Below, piece after piece: positions 9,539-18,351 of a stretch of 64,000 nucleotides of DNA; the first letter of the stretch is position 1; every line of letters starts with the position of its first letter. The DNA lies in NCBI RefSeq assembly GCF_963677845.1, contig NZ_OY782498.1:134001-198000 (forward strand), in the 5' to 3' direction. The translations under genes and the position numbers were made by a program. Under the pieces are notes generated by a model, which was given only the letters and a program-made list of their open reading frames with translations, was not told the DNA's origin and did no database searches. This stretch comes from an uncultured Pseudodesulfovibrio sp. (lineage in GTDB: Bacteria > Desulfobacterota > Desulfovibrionia > Desulfovibrionales > Desulfovibrionaceae).

Positions 9539-10282
9539 ATGAGCGATATGAGCAAAGTCGCCCTGGTAACGGGCGGTTCCCGTGGCATAGGCCGTACGGT
9601 TGCCGAAAGGCTGGCCGCTGATGGATTCGAAGTGTACCTGACGTACGTCAGCCGCCCTGAATCCGCTGAAGAAGTGGTAGCCGGTATTGAAAAGAACGGT
9701 GGTAAGGCCAAGGCCTTCCAACTGGACTCCGGTGACCGTGAAGCCGTGACCGCATTCTTCAAAGAAGAAATCAAGGGCAAGGTGTCCTTAGAAGTACTCG
9801 TAAACAACGCGGGTATTACTCGTGATGGTTTGATGATGCGCATGAAGGATGATGATTGGGACAAGGTCCTTCACATCAACCTTACCGGTTGTTTTGTCTT
9901 TCTTAAGGAAGCGTCCAAGATTATGGGCAAACAACGTCGAGGTCGTATTGTCAATATTACCAGCATTGTGGGCCAGATGGGTAATGCCGGGCAGGCCAAC
10001 TACTGTGCTGCCAAGGCCGGACTTATCGGTTTGACTAAATCCGCAGCCAGAGAATTGGCAGGACGCGGTATTACTGTCAACGCCGTGGCTCCCGGCTTCA
10101 TCGAAACAGACATGACCGCCGAACTGCCTGAAAAGGTCGTTGACGCCATGCTCGCACAAATTCCGTTAAAATCCCTCGGGCAGTCCGAGGATATCGCAGC
10201 CGCAGTCTCCTTCCTGGCATCATCAGGTGCCGGGTATATCACCGGTCAGGTGTTGGGAGTCAATGGCGGCATGTACATGTAA
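9539..10282 (+). CDS. fabG: 3-oxoacyl-ACP reductase
   Basis: NADPH-dependent reduction of beta-ketoacyl-ACP, the first reduction of the elongation cycle. A 247-residue short-chain dehydrogenase: GGSRGIG cofactor loop at the N-terminus, NNAG, catalytic Tyr/Lys in 'NYCAAKAG', and the C-terminal 'TGQVLGVNGGMYM'. The ATG at 9539 follows GAGG by seven bases; the TTG just before it and the ATG at 9548 are alternatives. There is a 138-base gap after fabH. Confidence 0.96.
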   Translation: MSDMSKVALVTGGSRGIGRTVAERLAADGFEVYLTYVSRPESAEEVVAGIEKNGGKAKAFQLDSGDREAVTAFFKEEIKGKVSLEVLVNNAGITRDGLMMRMKDDDWDKVLHINLTGCFVFLKEASKIMGKQRRGRIVNITSIVGQMGNAGQANYCAAKAGLIGLTKSAARELAGRGITVNAVAPGFIETDMTAELPEKVVDAMLAQIPLKSLGQSEDIAAAVSFLASSGAGYITGQVLGVNGGMYM

Positions 10283-10314
10283 TTTAAGAAAAAACATTGA
10301 TATTGGAGGAAAGT

Positions 10315-10548
10315 ATGTCCGATGTAGCAGCAAAAGTGAAAGAGATTATTGTCGAGCAGCTTGGTGTGTCCGAAGACGAAGTCGTTGAAGGCGCAGCATT
10401 TGTTGAAGATCTGGGTGCAGACTCCTTGGACCTGACCGAACTGATCATGGCCATGGAAGAAGAGTTCGACCTGGAAATCGACGACGAGGAAGCTCAGAAG
10501 ATCCTCAAGGTCAGCGACGCCATTTCTCATATCGAGAAGGCTCAGTAA
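10315..10548 (+). CDS. acpP: acyl carrier protein
   Basis: A 77-residue acidic carrier that shuttles acyl chains on a phosphopantetheine arm. The attachment Ser is at residue 37 in '[12 protein letters not shown]'. The ATG at 10315 follows a GGAGG site; an in-frame TTG at 10297 would add six residues lacking homology. It lies 32 bases after fabG and about 100 before fabF. Confidence 0.98.
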   Translation: MSDVAAKVKEIIVEQLGVSEDEVVEGAAFVEDLGADSLDLTELIMAMEEEFDLEIDDEEAQKILKVSDAISHIEKAQ

Positions 10549-10653
10549 ATTCGCTCGATTCGAAAAAAGTTATTTATTGCGAGCGTCTTGTACACCTGAG
10601 TGGTGGAAGACGCTCCTTTTCATTCCAATACGTAGACATTACGGATAGGTATT

Positions 10654-11892
10654 ATGAACAGGGTTGTTGTTACCAGCGTTTCCGCCATTACCCCCCTTGG
10701 CAATGACGTTGATACCAGTTGGGACAATCTGCTGGCCGGGAAATCCGGAGTCGGCAAGATCACCAGATTTGACGCTGCAGACTATGCCACCCAGATTGCC
10801 GGTGAGGTCAGGGATTTTGATCCGACTGTTTTTATCGGCAAGAAAGAAGCTCGTCGCATGGAGATTTTTACTCAATATGCGGTGTGTTGTACCAAGATGT
10901 TGCTTGAATCAGCCGGTTGGACTGTTCCTGAGTCCGAGCGCGCTCGGGTCGGCACTGTTGTTGGTGTTGGGTTGGGTGGACTGCACTCTATCGAGGAAAT
11001 GCATGCCAAGCTCCTGAAGAAGGGCCCGGGTCGCATCTCCCCGTTTTTTATTCCTATTCTCATTGCCAATATGGCTGCCGGTCAGGTGTCCATTGAGGCT
11101 GGAGCCATGGGACCCAATATTTGCACCACTACTGCATGTGCTTCCGGTACGCATGGTGTCGGTGTCGCGTATACCGATATCGCCATGGGTCGAACGGATG
11201 CAATGATTTGTGGTGGTTCTGAATCCACCATTACCCCATTGGGTGTGGCCGGGTTTAACGCCATGAGAGCGCTTTCCGTTCGCAATGACGAACCGGAACT
11301 TGCTTCTCGTCCGTTTGATGCAGACCGTACCGGTTTCATCATGGGTGAAGGCTGTGGTCTGTTGCTTCTGGAATCTCTGGAGCACGCCGAAGCTCGCGGT
11401 GCAAATATTTTGGCCGAAGTGGTCGGGTTTGGTGCATCCGGAGATGCCCACCACATGACCGCTCCGCCGGAAGATGGCGCAGGTATGGCGTATGCCATGG
11501 AAGCGGCCATCCGTGAGGCAAAGGTTGATCCGTCCGAGATTGATCATATTAATGCGCATGGAACCTCTACCAAATTGAATGATCTGTGTGAAACACGGGC
11601 CATCAAGAAAGTCTTTGGGGATCATGCTTACAATATCAACATATGCGCCAACAAGTCGCAGACCGGGCATTTACTCGGCGCGGCAGGCGGCATGGAAGCG
11701 GTTTTTGCCGTCAAGACGTTGCACGAGGGAATTATCCCCGGCACCATCAATCAGGACAATCCGGACCCGGAATGTGACCTGGACGTCTGTGCTGACGGGC
11801 CGCGAGAAATTCAGGCCAATTACGCCTTGTCGAACTCGTTCGGCTTTGGCGGGACCAACGCCTGTATGCTGTTCAAGCGCTTTACACGATAA
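10654..11892 (+). CDS. fabF: 3-oxoacyl-ACP synthase II
   Basis: Elongating beta-ketoacyl-ACP synthase. 412 residues, the usual length. The thiolase-fold catalytic triad is visible: Cys in 'TTACASGTHG', His in 'INAHGTSTKLND' and His in 'KSQTGHLLGAAG'. The C-terminus has the glycine-rich 'NSFGFGGTNA'. Last gene of the fab cluster; a strong terminator begins five bases downstream. Confidence 0.97.
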   Translation: MNRVVVTSVSAITPLGNDVDTSWDNLLAGKSGVGKITRFDAADYATQIAGEVRDFDPTVFIGKKEARRMEIFTQYAVCCTKMLLESAGWTVPESERARVGTVVGVGLGGLHSIEEMHAKLLKKGPGRISPFFIPILIANMAAGQVSIEAGAMGPNICTTTACASGTHGVGVAYTDIAMGRTDAMICGGSESTITPLGVAGFNAMRALSVRNDEPELASRPFDADRTGFIMGEGCGLLLLESLEHAEARGANILAEVVGFGASGDAHHMTAPPEDGAGMAYAMEAAIREAKVDPSEIDHINAHGTSTKLNDLCETRAIKKVFGDHAYNINICANKSQTGHLLGAAGGMEAVFAVKTLHEGIIPGTINQDNPDPECDLDVCADGPREIQANYALSNSFGFGGTNACMLFKRFTR

Positions 11893-11896
11893 TGAT

Positions 11897-11926
11897 AAGG
11901 GAGGCCAAACGGCCTCCCTTTTTTTT
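11897..11926 (+). terminator. intrinsic terminator of the fab cluster
   Basis: Arms GGGAGGCC and GGCCTCCC with a four-base loop, then eight T. It ends the rpmF-to-fabF transcription unit and leaves glyA with its own promoter. Confidence 0.92.
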
Positions 11927-12200
11927 GTGGGATTACTTCGAAATTTTTAAGAGAGCGTCTTTTTCTTGCACCCTGATCCCGAACACTTTACAAAGGCTCT
12001 GTCGTACAAGACCAATCGGAAGGGTTGAACAACCTTTTCGTGACAATATAAGGACGGATCTCCATACCGCACATTCGGACGGCAGCCATTGGACGGAGTC
12101 GATGAAAAAGTTGACTTTCGGACAACGGCGTTATGACTGAACTGACGTGTGATCGGCATGGGAAGCCATTCGCATCCACATTCAACAAGAGGGTATCTTC
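11927..12200. other. gap before glyA without a gene
   Basis: No convincing gene. A weak hairpin near 12017-12036 (AAGGGTT/AACCTTT around GAAC, then TTTT) could be an attenuator or terminator. I looked for a glycine riboswitch and found no tandem aptamer-like pattern. An in-frame stretch ending at 12140 is not supported by homology. The glyA promoter should lie here but no clear boxes stand out. Confidence 0.3.
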
Positions 12201-13439
12201 ATGGAAGAACTGCTTATTCAGGATCCGGCAGTAGCCGCTGTCATCGCCGATGAGGTTGATCGTCAAGTTTCCAAACTTGAATTGATCGCGAGTGAAAATT
12301 TCGTGTCCACGGCCGTGCGCCAGGCACAAGGGTCTGTTTTGACCCATAAATACGCTGAAGGGTATCCCGGCAAGCGTTGGTATGGCGGTTGTGAGCATGT
12401 TGACGAGGTCGAAGATCTGGCCCGTGATCGTGCCAAGGAACTGTTCAGCGCCACTTATGCCAATGTTCAGCCGCACTCCGGTTCTCAGGCCAACATGGCT
12501 GTCTACTTCGCTGCCTGCAAGCCCGGTGACACCGTGCTCGGCATGGATCTGTCCCACGGCGGCCATTTGACCCACGGCTCTCCGGTCAACTTTTCCGGTA
12601 AGCTCTTCAACATGGTTCATTACGGTGTTTCCAAGGAAACCCAGACCATTGATTACGATGCCGTTGAAGCTCTCGCCAAAGAGAACAAGCCTTCCATGAT
12701 TATTGCCGGTGCTTCCGCATATCCGCGTGTTATCGACTTTGCCCGTTTCCGTCAGATTGCTGACGAGGTCGGTGCCAAGTTGATGGTGGATATGGCTCAT
12801 ATCGCCGGCCTTATCGCAGCTGGTGAGCATCCGAGCTGCATCGAGCATGCTCACTACACCACCACCACGACTCACAAGACTTTGCGTGGTCCTCGTGGCG
12901 GCATGATTCTTTCCAACGAAGACTTGGAGCAGGAACTCAACTCCAATATCTTCCCCGGCATTCAGGGCGGACCGCTCATGCATGTCATCGCCTCCAAGGC
13001 AGTGGCTTTTGGCGAAGCGTTGGCTCCCGGTTTCGTGGAGTACCAGCAGCAGGTCGTCAGAAATGCCAAGCAGCTTGCTGTGTCCTTGCAGGAAGCCGGT
13101 TACAAGCTCGTATCCGGTGGCACTGACAACCACATGATGTTGCTCGACCTGTCCGAAAAGGATTACACCGGTAAAGATGCCCAGATTGCTTTGGACAAGG
13201 CAGGCATTACCGCCAACAAGAACACCATCCCGTTCGAGACCAAGTCTCCGTTCCAGACTTCTGGTATTCGTCTTGGCACCCCGGCTCTGACCACCCGCGG
13301 CATGATCGAAGAAGACATGATCGTGGTATCCGAAGCCATTGTTGCCGCTCTGAACAACATGAACGATGACAAGGCCCTGAAAGGTATCTCCGAAGAAGTT
13401 GAAGAATTCGCCCGCGAATTCCCGCTCTTCGCTTGGTAG
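12201..13439 (+). CDS. glyA: serine hydroxymethyltransferase
   Basis: PLP enzyme that interconverts serine and glycine while loading one-carbon units on tetrahydrofolate. 412 residues. The PLP Lys lies in '[14 protein letters not shown]', and the N-terminal '[10 protein letters not shown]' and '[20 protein letters not shown]' are hallmarks. The gene is preceded by an AGAGGGT site and followed by a strong terminator, so it probably forms its own unit. Confidence 0.98.
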   Translation: MEELLIQDPAVAAVIADEVDRQVSKLELIASENFVSTAVRQAQGSVLTHKYAEGYPGKRWYGGCEHVDEVEDLARDRAKELFSATYANVQPHSGSQANMAVYFAACKPGDTVLGMDLSHGGHLTHGSPVNFSGKLFNMVHYGVSKETQTIDYDAVEALAKENKPSMIIAGASAYPRVIDFARFRQIADEVGAKLMVDMAHIAGLIAAGEHPSCIEHAHYTTTTTHKTLRGPRGGMILSNEDLEQELNSNIFPGIQGGPLMHVIASKAVAFGEALAPGFVEYQQQVVRNAKQLAVSLQEAGYKLVSGGTDNHMMLLDLSEKDYTGKDAQIALDKAGITANKNTIPFETKSPFQTSGIRLGTPALTTRGMIEEDMIVVSEAIVAALNNMNDDKALKGISEEVEEFAREFPLFAW

Positions 13440-13459
13440 ATCGAGAGTTATACAATTTA

Positions 13460-13498
13460 AAGCCCCGGTTCAGTTGATGCTGAACCGGGGCTTTTTTG
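13460..13498 (+). terminator. intrinsic terminator after glyA
   Basis: Perfect 13-bp arms AGCCCCGGTTCAG and CTGAACCGGGGCT with a six-base loop, then six T. Confidence 0.93.
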
Positions 13499-13508
13499 TC
13501 TCCGACGG

Positions 13509-13565
13509 CCGGAGGAAGGGAGAGAAAAACCCTTTGGAAAGGGTACTTTTTCTCCCTTCCCCCGG
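13509..13565. repeat. REP-like long imperfect palindrome
   Basis: Starts CCGGAGGAAGGGAGAG and ends with the near-complement CTCCCTTCCCCCGG. The centre is ACCCTTT-GG-AAAGGGT. The arms pair over most of 57 bases with a few mismatches. It lies between the glyA terminator and the convergent vanX-like gene. Such pyrimidine/purine palindromes recur between genes in this group of bacteria, but copy number cannot be checked here. Confidence 0.5.
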
Positions 13566-13621
13566 ACCCCCATCCCTCTCTTTTCCTAAAGTATTTGTGT
13601 GCGCTTCGCGCAAGAAGGTAA

Positions 13622-14320
13622 TTAATTTATTGGAAAGTTGAAGTAGGTGTCCGTGTACGGTTCGTTTTTGAGGGTGAAGTGCCACCATTCTTCTTTGAGG
13701 TGTTTGAAGCCGTTGTTGCGCATGATGGATTGAAGCAGAGCGCGGTTGGCGCGGACTTTGGGCGGCATGGATTTGTTGTCGGGCCAGGATTTAGGACCAA
13801 AGAAATCGAAGGAGGTGCCCATGTCGAGTTCTGTTTTGGTGGTGAGGTCGATGATGGTCAGATCGACTGTGGAGCCGCGCGAATGGCCGGACTTGGCTGC
13901 TATGTAGCCATCGCGGAAAAGATATCGTTTATCCACGTCAGGATAAAATTCCGGTTTCGTACGGGTGTCGTTGATGTCTTTGGCCCAGCGCGCAAAGTGG
14001 TCGACAGCCTGTTGAGGACGGTATCCGTCAAAGATTTTAAGGCCAAGGTTGAATGGTCTGAGATCTGTTTGAACCTGTTTGAGTGCAGCGGCTGCTTCGA
14101 CTGTCAGGATGACCACCGGAGCAGTGTACCCGTCGATCCGTTCGCCAACGAAGTTGTGGCCGTTGTAATAACGCACATCGTAAGCGGCGTCCGGCATGAA
14201 TTGATTGAGTCGGACAAAGCCATCAGGGAGAGAGTCGGCAGAAGCAGGAATTGACAGCAGACACGAGAGAACAAGGATTGAAAGTAGCAGACGGTGGACG
14301 TGAGGTATGCGTTGAAACAT
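13622..14320 (-). CDS. D-alanyl-D-alanine dipeptidase (VanX/DdpX-like)
   Basis: A 232-residue exported zinc peptidase that cleaves D-Ala-D-Ala. A signal peptide ends near 'LSIPASADS'. Zinc/catalytic motifs are SGHSRGSTVDLT (SxHxxGxxxD) and EEWWHF. VanX enzymes act in vancomycin resistance when cytosolic; exported DdpX-type homologues recycle peptidoglycan dipeptides, which fits here. The ATG at 14320 is preferred to the upstream TTG at 14344. It starts 20 bases after the stop of the binding-protein gene at 14341, so the two are probably co-transcribed. Confidence 0.9.
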   Translation of the reverse strand: MFQRIPHVHRLLLSILVLSCLLSIPASADSLPDGFVRLNQFMPDAAYDVRYYNGHNFVGERIDGYTAPVVILTVEAAAALKQVQTDLRPFNLGLKIFDGYRPQQAVDHFARWAKDINDTRTKPEFYPDVDKRYLFRDGYIAAKSGHSRGSTVDLTIIDLTTKTELDMGTSFDFFGPKSWPDNKSMPPKVRANRALLQSIMRNNGFKHLKEEWWHFTLKNEPYTDTYFNFPIN

Positions 14321-14340
14321 GGTGCTCCGTTTGTTGGATT

Positions 14341-15093
14341 TCAATATTTATTCACGATTCTTGAAATGGTTCCATCATTCCACATGGACTTGAGAGCTCG
14401 GTTTATCTTGAGCAAGTTTTCCCCTTGTCGCATGCTTTTGTGGAAGCCGATAAAGTTGGGATCGATGTTAAAAGGGGTGTCCAGAACGGTAAATTTATGA
14501 ATTTTGGTTTTTAACCGAGCGTCATTCTTCACAACGTAGTTGATTGCGGTTTTGCCGGGACCGATCAATGCTGCATCGGTGCGTCCAGCCAGAAGCATAC
14601 GGAGTCTGATGAGAGGTTGACCGTCATAACATGGGGTAAAGACGGTCCCGAGCGCTTTGTCATACGCATCGCCATAAGAAGCGCCGCGAGTGACGCCGAT
14701 GGTTTTGCCTTTGAGGTCTTGTATGGAATGAAAGGGGAATTCATGTCCCTTGAGGGTGATCAGGCGCATTTCGTCCATGCACATGACGTGGGAGTAATCG
14801 AATATTTTTTTGCGTTCTTCGGTCATGGAGAGACCAAAAATGCCACCTTTTCCTTCAAGCGCATTCATATAAGCCCGTTTCCAAGGGTACATGTGGATAT
14901 CAAAAGTTAGGTCGGTTCGAAATTCGATTTCACGCAGGATATCGACCTGAATACCACAAGGGCTATTCCCTTTCTTCCATGATTTAGGAGGTTTGGAGTC
15001 TGTGCCAAAGAGGACGATTAATTGTCTTGCCTGACATGGCGTAAACGACATGAGCAGGAGTATGAAGACAATGAAGACGTGCAGCAGGCGCAT
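14341..15093 (-). CDS. orphan periplasmic substrate-binding protein (SBP family 3)
   Basis: A 250-residue exported binding protein: signal peptide to 'CQARQ', then a PBP-type fold with 'GTDSKPPKSW', 'GIQVDILREIEFRT' and 'LKGKTIGVTRGASYG', typical of amino-acid/polar-ligand binding family 3. The ATG at 15093 follows a GAGGA site. No permease genes are nearby. The partner is the dipeptidase 20 bases downstream, suggesting, as an inference only, binding of a cell-wall-derived amino acid or peptide. Confidence 0.85.
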   Translation of the reverse strand: MRLLHVFIVFILLLMSFTPCQARQLIVLFGTDSKPPKSWKKGNSPCGIQVDILREIEFRTDLTFDIHMYPWKRAYMNALEGKGGIFGLSMTEERKKIFDYSHVMCMDEMRLITLKGHEFPFHSIQDLKGKTIGVTRGASYGDAYDKALGTVFTPCYDGQPLIRLRMLLAGRTDAALIGPGKTAINYVVKNDARLKTKIHKFTVLDTPFNIDPNFIGFHKSMRQGENLLKINRALKSMWNDGTISRIVNKY

Positions 15094-15180
15094 GAGTATC
15101 CTCAATAAATCGAATAGCCGGTCCTCGGTAAGTGATTCGAGGAATCGGTTGAAACGCAGTATGTATCAAACACGTAACTC

Positions 15181-15202
15181 TATTGTTTTGATATATACAA
15201 TA
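15181..15202. promoter_or_regulatory. possible operator upstream of the SBP/dipeptidase pair
   Basis: An inverted repeat, TATTGT then ACAATA ten bases later, in an AT-rich region about 90 bases upstream of the binding-protein start. Six-base arms in AT-rich DNA can arise by chance. Confidence 0.25.
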
Positions 15203-15334
15203 AGTTTTTCATAAAAGTACAACTGTTTTTTCAATGGCTTGAAGAGGTATAATGAATAAATTGTCTATACGTGTTGCTGTCGATGCTGTGAGTTTTTGTC
15301 TCTGAAGAAAAAAAGCAGGTGGTGATTTGGAAAT

Positions 15335-17017
15335 TTAACTTCTTTCCATACCGCACATACCGCATTTTGAGCAGTCCATGGATGGGCATTTAGGGGAGAC
15401 TTTGGCGATTTTGGCTTTTCCCCATTCTTTCCAGAGGAATTCACGTTTTACACCAATGTCCACGACTTCCCATGGAAACGCCTCATCCTTTTCTCGTTCT
15501 CTGTCGATAATCTGTGACGGATCGCCACCCCATCGTTTGAGGGCTTTTTTCCAACCGCCATGTTCTGCTGCAAGTTGAATGAATTCCGCCATTTCTTCAC
15601 CTCCACGGGCAAGCAGTCCTTGCAGGCGCGCCTGAAACGGCGAGTCATGCTGCAAGGTAACGCCCTTGAAGGGTTTGACCATGTGAACGAGTTGTTTCAT
15701 GCGTGCATCAAGAGAGGCTTCGTCCATCATGGGAGCCCATTGAAACGGTGTAAACGGCTTGGGGACGAGTGTACTGATGCCGATTGTTATGCGCATCAGG
15801 TGCTTTTTTTTGCCGCCCGGTTCTTTAGAGCGAATGCGAAGTATTTCATTGAGAAATTGTTCAAGTTCTTCATAATCGGCGTCAGTTTCACCGGGCCATC
15901 CGACAATGAGATACAGCTTCAGATGATTGACTCCATACCGAGCGCACAATCTGACTGCGTTCAGGAAATCTTTGGAGTCGAGTTTTTTGCTCATCATGCG
16001 GCGAAGGCGTTCTGATGCGCCTTCCAGCGCAAGGGTCACTGTACGGATACCGCGTTCACGCAAGTAGACGAGCAACTCTTCGGTGATGCCGTCGGCACGC
16101 ATGGAAGAAAGCGAAAATTTCTTTTTTTTACTGTGCAGCCATTTCAGGAAAGGCAGTAGGTCAGGCCAGTCCGTCAGGGCTGTTCCAACCAATCCTACTT
16201 TGGGCGGGTCGGAAAGTTCAACGATGCGTTTGAGTTCGTCAATTTTGGCGAGACGAGGAGGACGATAAATATACCCGGCAGCGCAAAAACGGCAGCCATA
16301 CGGACATCCCCGGTTGACCTCAAGCAACATGGTGTCACGGAAGGCGGCGCGGCCTGATATGAAGCAGGAGAACGCAGGGTCGTTCAAAGTTCCAGTCGGG
16401 CCGGAAGTGAGCCGTTTAACCGGTGTTTTCGAACGTCCAGGGGCATAGACTCCCGGCATATCCTTGATGGAATCAAGAATTTCTTCCTTGTCTTTGCCGT
16501 CAAAGACCAGTCGTTTCACCGTGTCGAAGAGGTTCAAAAATTGTTTGTCAGCTTCACCGACCCAGAACAGATCAATGAAGGGAGCGATAGGGGCGGGGTT
16601 GAGAAAGGCAATGGGACCACCGCAGATGACCAAGGGAAGAGAAGGGCGTTCCGCCGCAAGAGGCGGAACGCCCGCTGCCCGGAGCGTTCGAGGAAGGCTG
16701 AGGAAGTCCTCCTCGAACGTAATGCTCCAGGCGATTACAGGGAATGAGGATAGTGGGCTATTTGATTCACGTGTTTTCGGGTCTGCGCCATCGGTCAATC
16801 CCAGCTTGTCCGGGAAGACACGTTCAACGGCTAAGCCGGGTTCCTCGGTCAGCGTCCGATAAACGGCTTGCCATCCGAGGGTGGATATGGCGGCTTTATC
16901 GCCTCCGGGAACGGCCAGCGCTACAGGGAGTCGGCCACCAAGGACGGGAGCGTTAGGCTCCTCGACGCCATAATACAGGGTTCGCTTAACGATAGCGTTT
17001 TCCCTCCACGTGAGTTT
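15335..17017 (-). CDS. radical SAM protein, start unresolved (possible frameshift)
   Basis: Radical SAM enzyme of the large family with an N-terminal B12-binding-like region. The cluster motif is CPYGCRFC. A GWPGE segment and C-terminal cysteines (CPSMDCSKCGMCG) follow. The first standard in-frame start is a TTG at 16798, but the same frame upstream still encodes family-like sequence (LPVALAVPG, then STLGWQAVYRTLTEEPGLA) up to a stop at 17018-17020, with no ATG, GTG or TTG there. An ATG at 17021, four bases after the ftsZ stop, is in another frame and reads MKTHVEGKRYR then stop. Deleting one A from the AAAA near 17000 would join it to this gene. Function unknown. Confidence 0.75.
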   Translation of the reverse strand, partial: KLTWRENAIVKRTLYYGVEEPNAPVLGGRLPVALAVPGGDKAAISTLGWQAVYRTLTEEPGLAVERVFPDKLGLTDGADPKTRESNSPLSSFPVIAWSITFEEDFLSLPRTLRAAGVPPLAAERPSLPLVICGGPIAFLNPAPIAPFIDLFWVGEADKQFLNLFDTVKRLVFDGKDKEEILDSIKDMPGVYAPGRSKTPVKRLTSGPTGTLNDPAFSCFISGRAAFRDTMLLEVNRGCPYGCRFCAAGYIYRPPRLAKIDELKRIVELSDPPKVGLVGTALTDWPDLLPFLKWLHSKKKKFSLSSMRADGITEELLVYLRERGIRTVTLALEGASERLRRMMSKKLDSKDFLNAVRLCARYGVNHLKLYLIVGWPGETDADYEELEQFLNEILRIRSKEPGGKKKHLMRITIGISTLVPKPFTPFQWAPMMDEASLDARMKQLVHMVKPFKGVTLQHDSPFQARLQGLLARGGEEMAEFIQLAAEHGGWKKALKRWGGDPSQIIDREREKDEAFPWEVVDIGVKREFLWKEWGKAKIAKVSPKCPSMDCSKCGMCGMERS

Positions 17018-17025
17018 TCATGGTC

Positions 17026-18288
17026 CTAGTCTACATTCTTTCGGATGAAGGCAGGGACTTCGAGGTTATCTTCCTCGAAAATGAACTCTTCTTCACCGGG
17101 ACCGGCAACGACTCGGCGAGTCTGCTGCATGGACGGTGCTTCTGTGGTGTTCAGTTCTCCACCGGCCTTGCGTAAGTACGCAGGAATGTTGCGGTCGGTG
17201 TTGAGTACCTGTTGGTGACCAGAACGACGAGGCTGTGTGTCTGCAGCGGGCTGTCCCATGCCACGAGGCTTGCCGAGCAACAGAAGTTTCTGCTGTTCTG
17301 CCTTACTCAGAACAGGTTCGGTATCCTCAAGGACGGTTTCGATGCCTGTGGCGATGACGGTGATGCGCATTTCGTCGCCAGCATCCGGGTCAAAGACCGT
17401 ACCGAAGAATATTTCGGCATCATCATGCGCTTCGTTGTAAATAATATCAGCAGCTTCAGATACCTCATCAATGAGCATGTCCGGGCCGCAGGTGATGTTG
17501 ATGAGTACGCCTTTGGCTCCTTCGATGGAGACATCTTCCAGCAGCGGGCTGGTAATGGCCTTCATGGCAGCTTCCTTGGCGCGGGTTTCGCCGGAAGCGA
17601 TTCCGGTACCCATGAGTGCCATACCCGAGCTGGACATGGCAGCTTTTACGTCCGCGAAGTCGAGGTTGATCAAGCCGTGTACGGTGATCAGATCAGCGAT
17701 ACCCTTGACTGCGTAATACAGAACTTCATCGGCCTTTTTCAGCATGTCGGAGAAGGAGGCCTTCTTGGCAGCCAACTGAAGCAGACGGTCGTTAGGGATT
17801 GTGATGATGGAATCCACCACTTCAGACAGAGCCTTGGCTCCTTCGTCGGCCTGTTCCAGACGACGCTTGCCTTCAAAATAGAAAGGCTTGGTCACGACAC
17901 CAACGGTGAGCGCGCCGAGTTCTTTGGCTACCTGAGCCACGACCGGAGCGGAACCTGTGCCGGTGCCGCCGCCCATACCGGCGGTGATGAAGACCATGTC
18001 TGCACCGTCAAGAGCTTCGCGGATATGATCCACGGATTCCATGGCGGCAGAACGGCCGATTTCGGGGTTGGCGCCTGCGCCAAGACCCTTGGTCAGTTTT
18101 TCACCGATCTGGATTTTGTGCTCGGCCAGAGATTTGTCAATGTCCTGATGGTCTGTGTTCGCAACGATGAATTTCACGCCTTTGAGCGCTGACTGAATCA
18201 TGTTGTTGACTGCATTGCCGCCACCGCCGCCACAACCGACGACTTTGATTTTGGCGTTACTTTCGTGTTCGATTTCAAAGTATTCCAT
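17026..18288 (-). CDS. ftsZ: cell division protein FtsZ
   Basis: Tubulin-like GTPase that forms the Z ring. 420 residues. The tubulin signature [13 protein letters not shown] lies near 105-118, and NxDxQ-type loops are present. After a long linker the C-terminal tail peptide is '[12 protein letters not shown]'. A second, similar peptide, '[13 protein letters not shown]', occurs some 50 residues earlier. It lies 63 bases after ftsA at the end of the dcw cluster. Cytoplasmic, recruited to the membrane by FtsA. Confidence 0.98.
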   Translation of the reverse strand: MEYFEIEHESNAKIKVVGCGGGGGNAVNNMIQSALKGVKFIVANTDHQDIDKSLAEHKIQIGEKLTKGLGAGANPEIGRSAAMESVDHIREALDGADMVFITAGMGGGTGTGSAPVVAQVAKELGALTVGVVTKPFYFEGKRRLEQADEGAKALSEVVDSIITIPNDRLLQLAAKKASFSDMLKKADEVLYYAVKGIADLITVHGLINLDFADVKAAMSSSGMALMGTGIASGETRAKEAAMKAITSPLLEDVSIEGAKGVLINITCGPDMLIDEVSEAADIIYNEAHDDAEIFFGTVFDPDAGDEMRITVIATGIETVLEDTEPVLSKAEQQKLLLLGKPRGMGQPAADTQPRRSGHQQVLNTDRNIPAYLRKAGGELNTTEAPSMQQTRRVVAGPGEEEFIFEEDNLEVPAFIRKNVD

Positions 18289-18351
18289 TACGTGTCCTCC
18301 TCAGAATATTCCCTGTTGAATGTTCCCTGTATCCTCAAAAAAGCTCATTCC

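Noticed and set aside
11927-12200. Glycine riboswitch upstream of glyA
   Set aside because: No tandem aptamer-like conserved bases; only a weak hairpin is visible.
17212-18192. 326-residue plus-strand reading opposite ftsZ
   Set aside because: Antisense shadow; ftsZ motifs are intact on the other strand.
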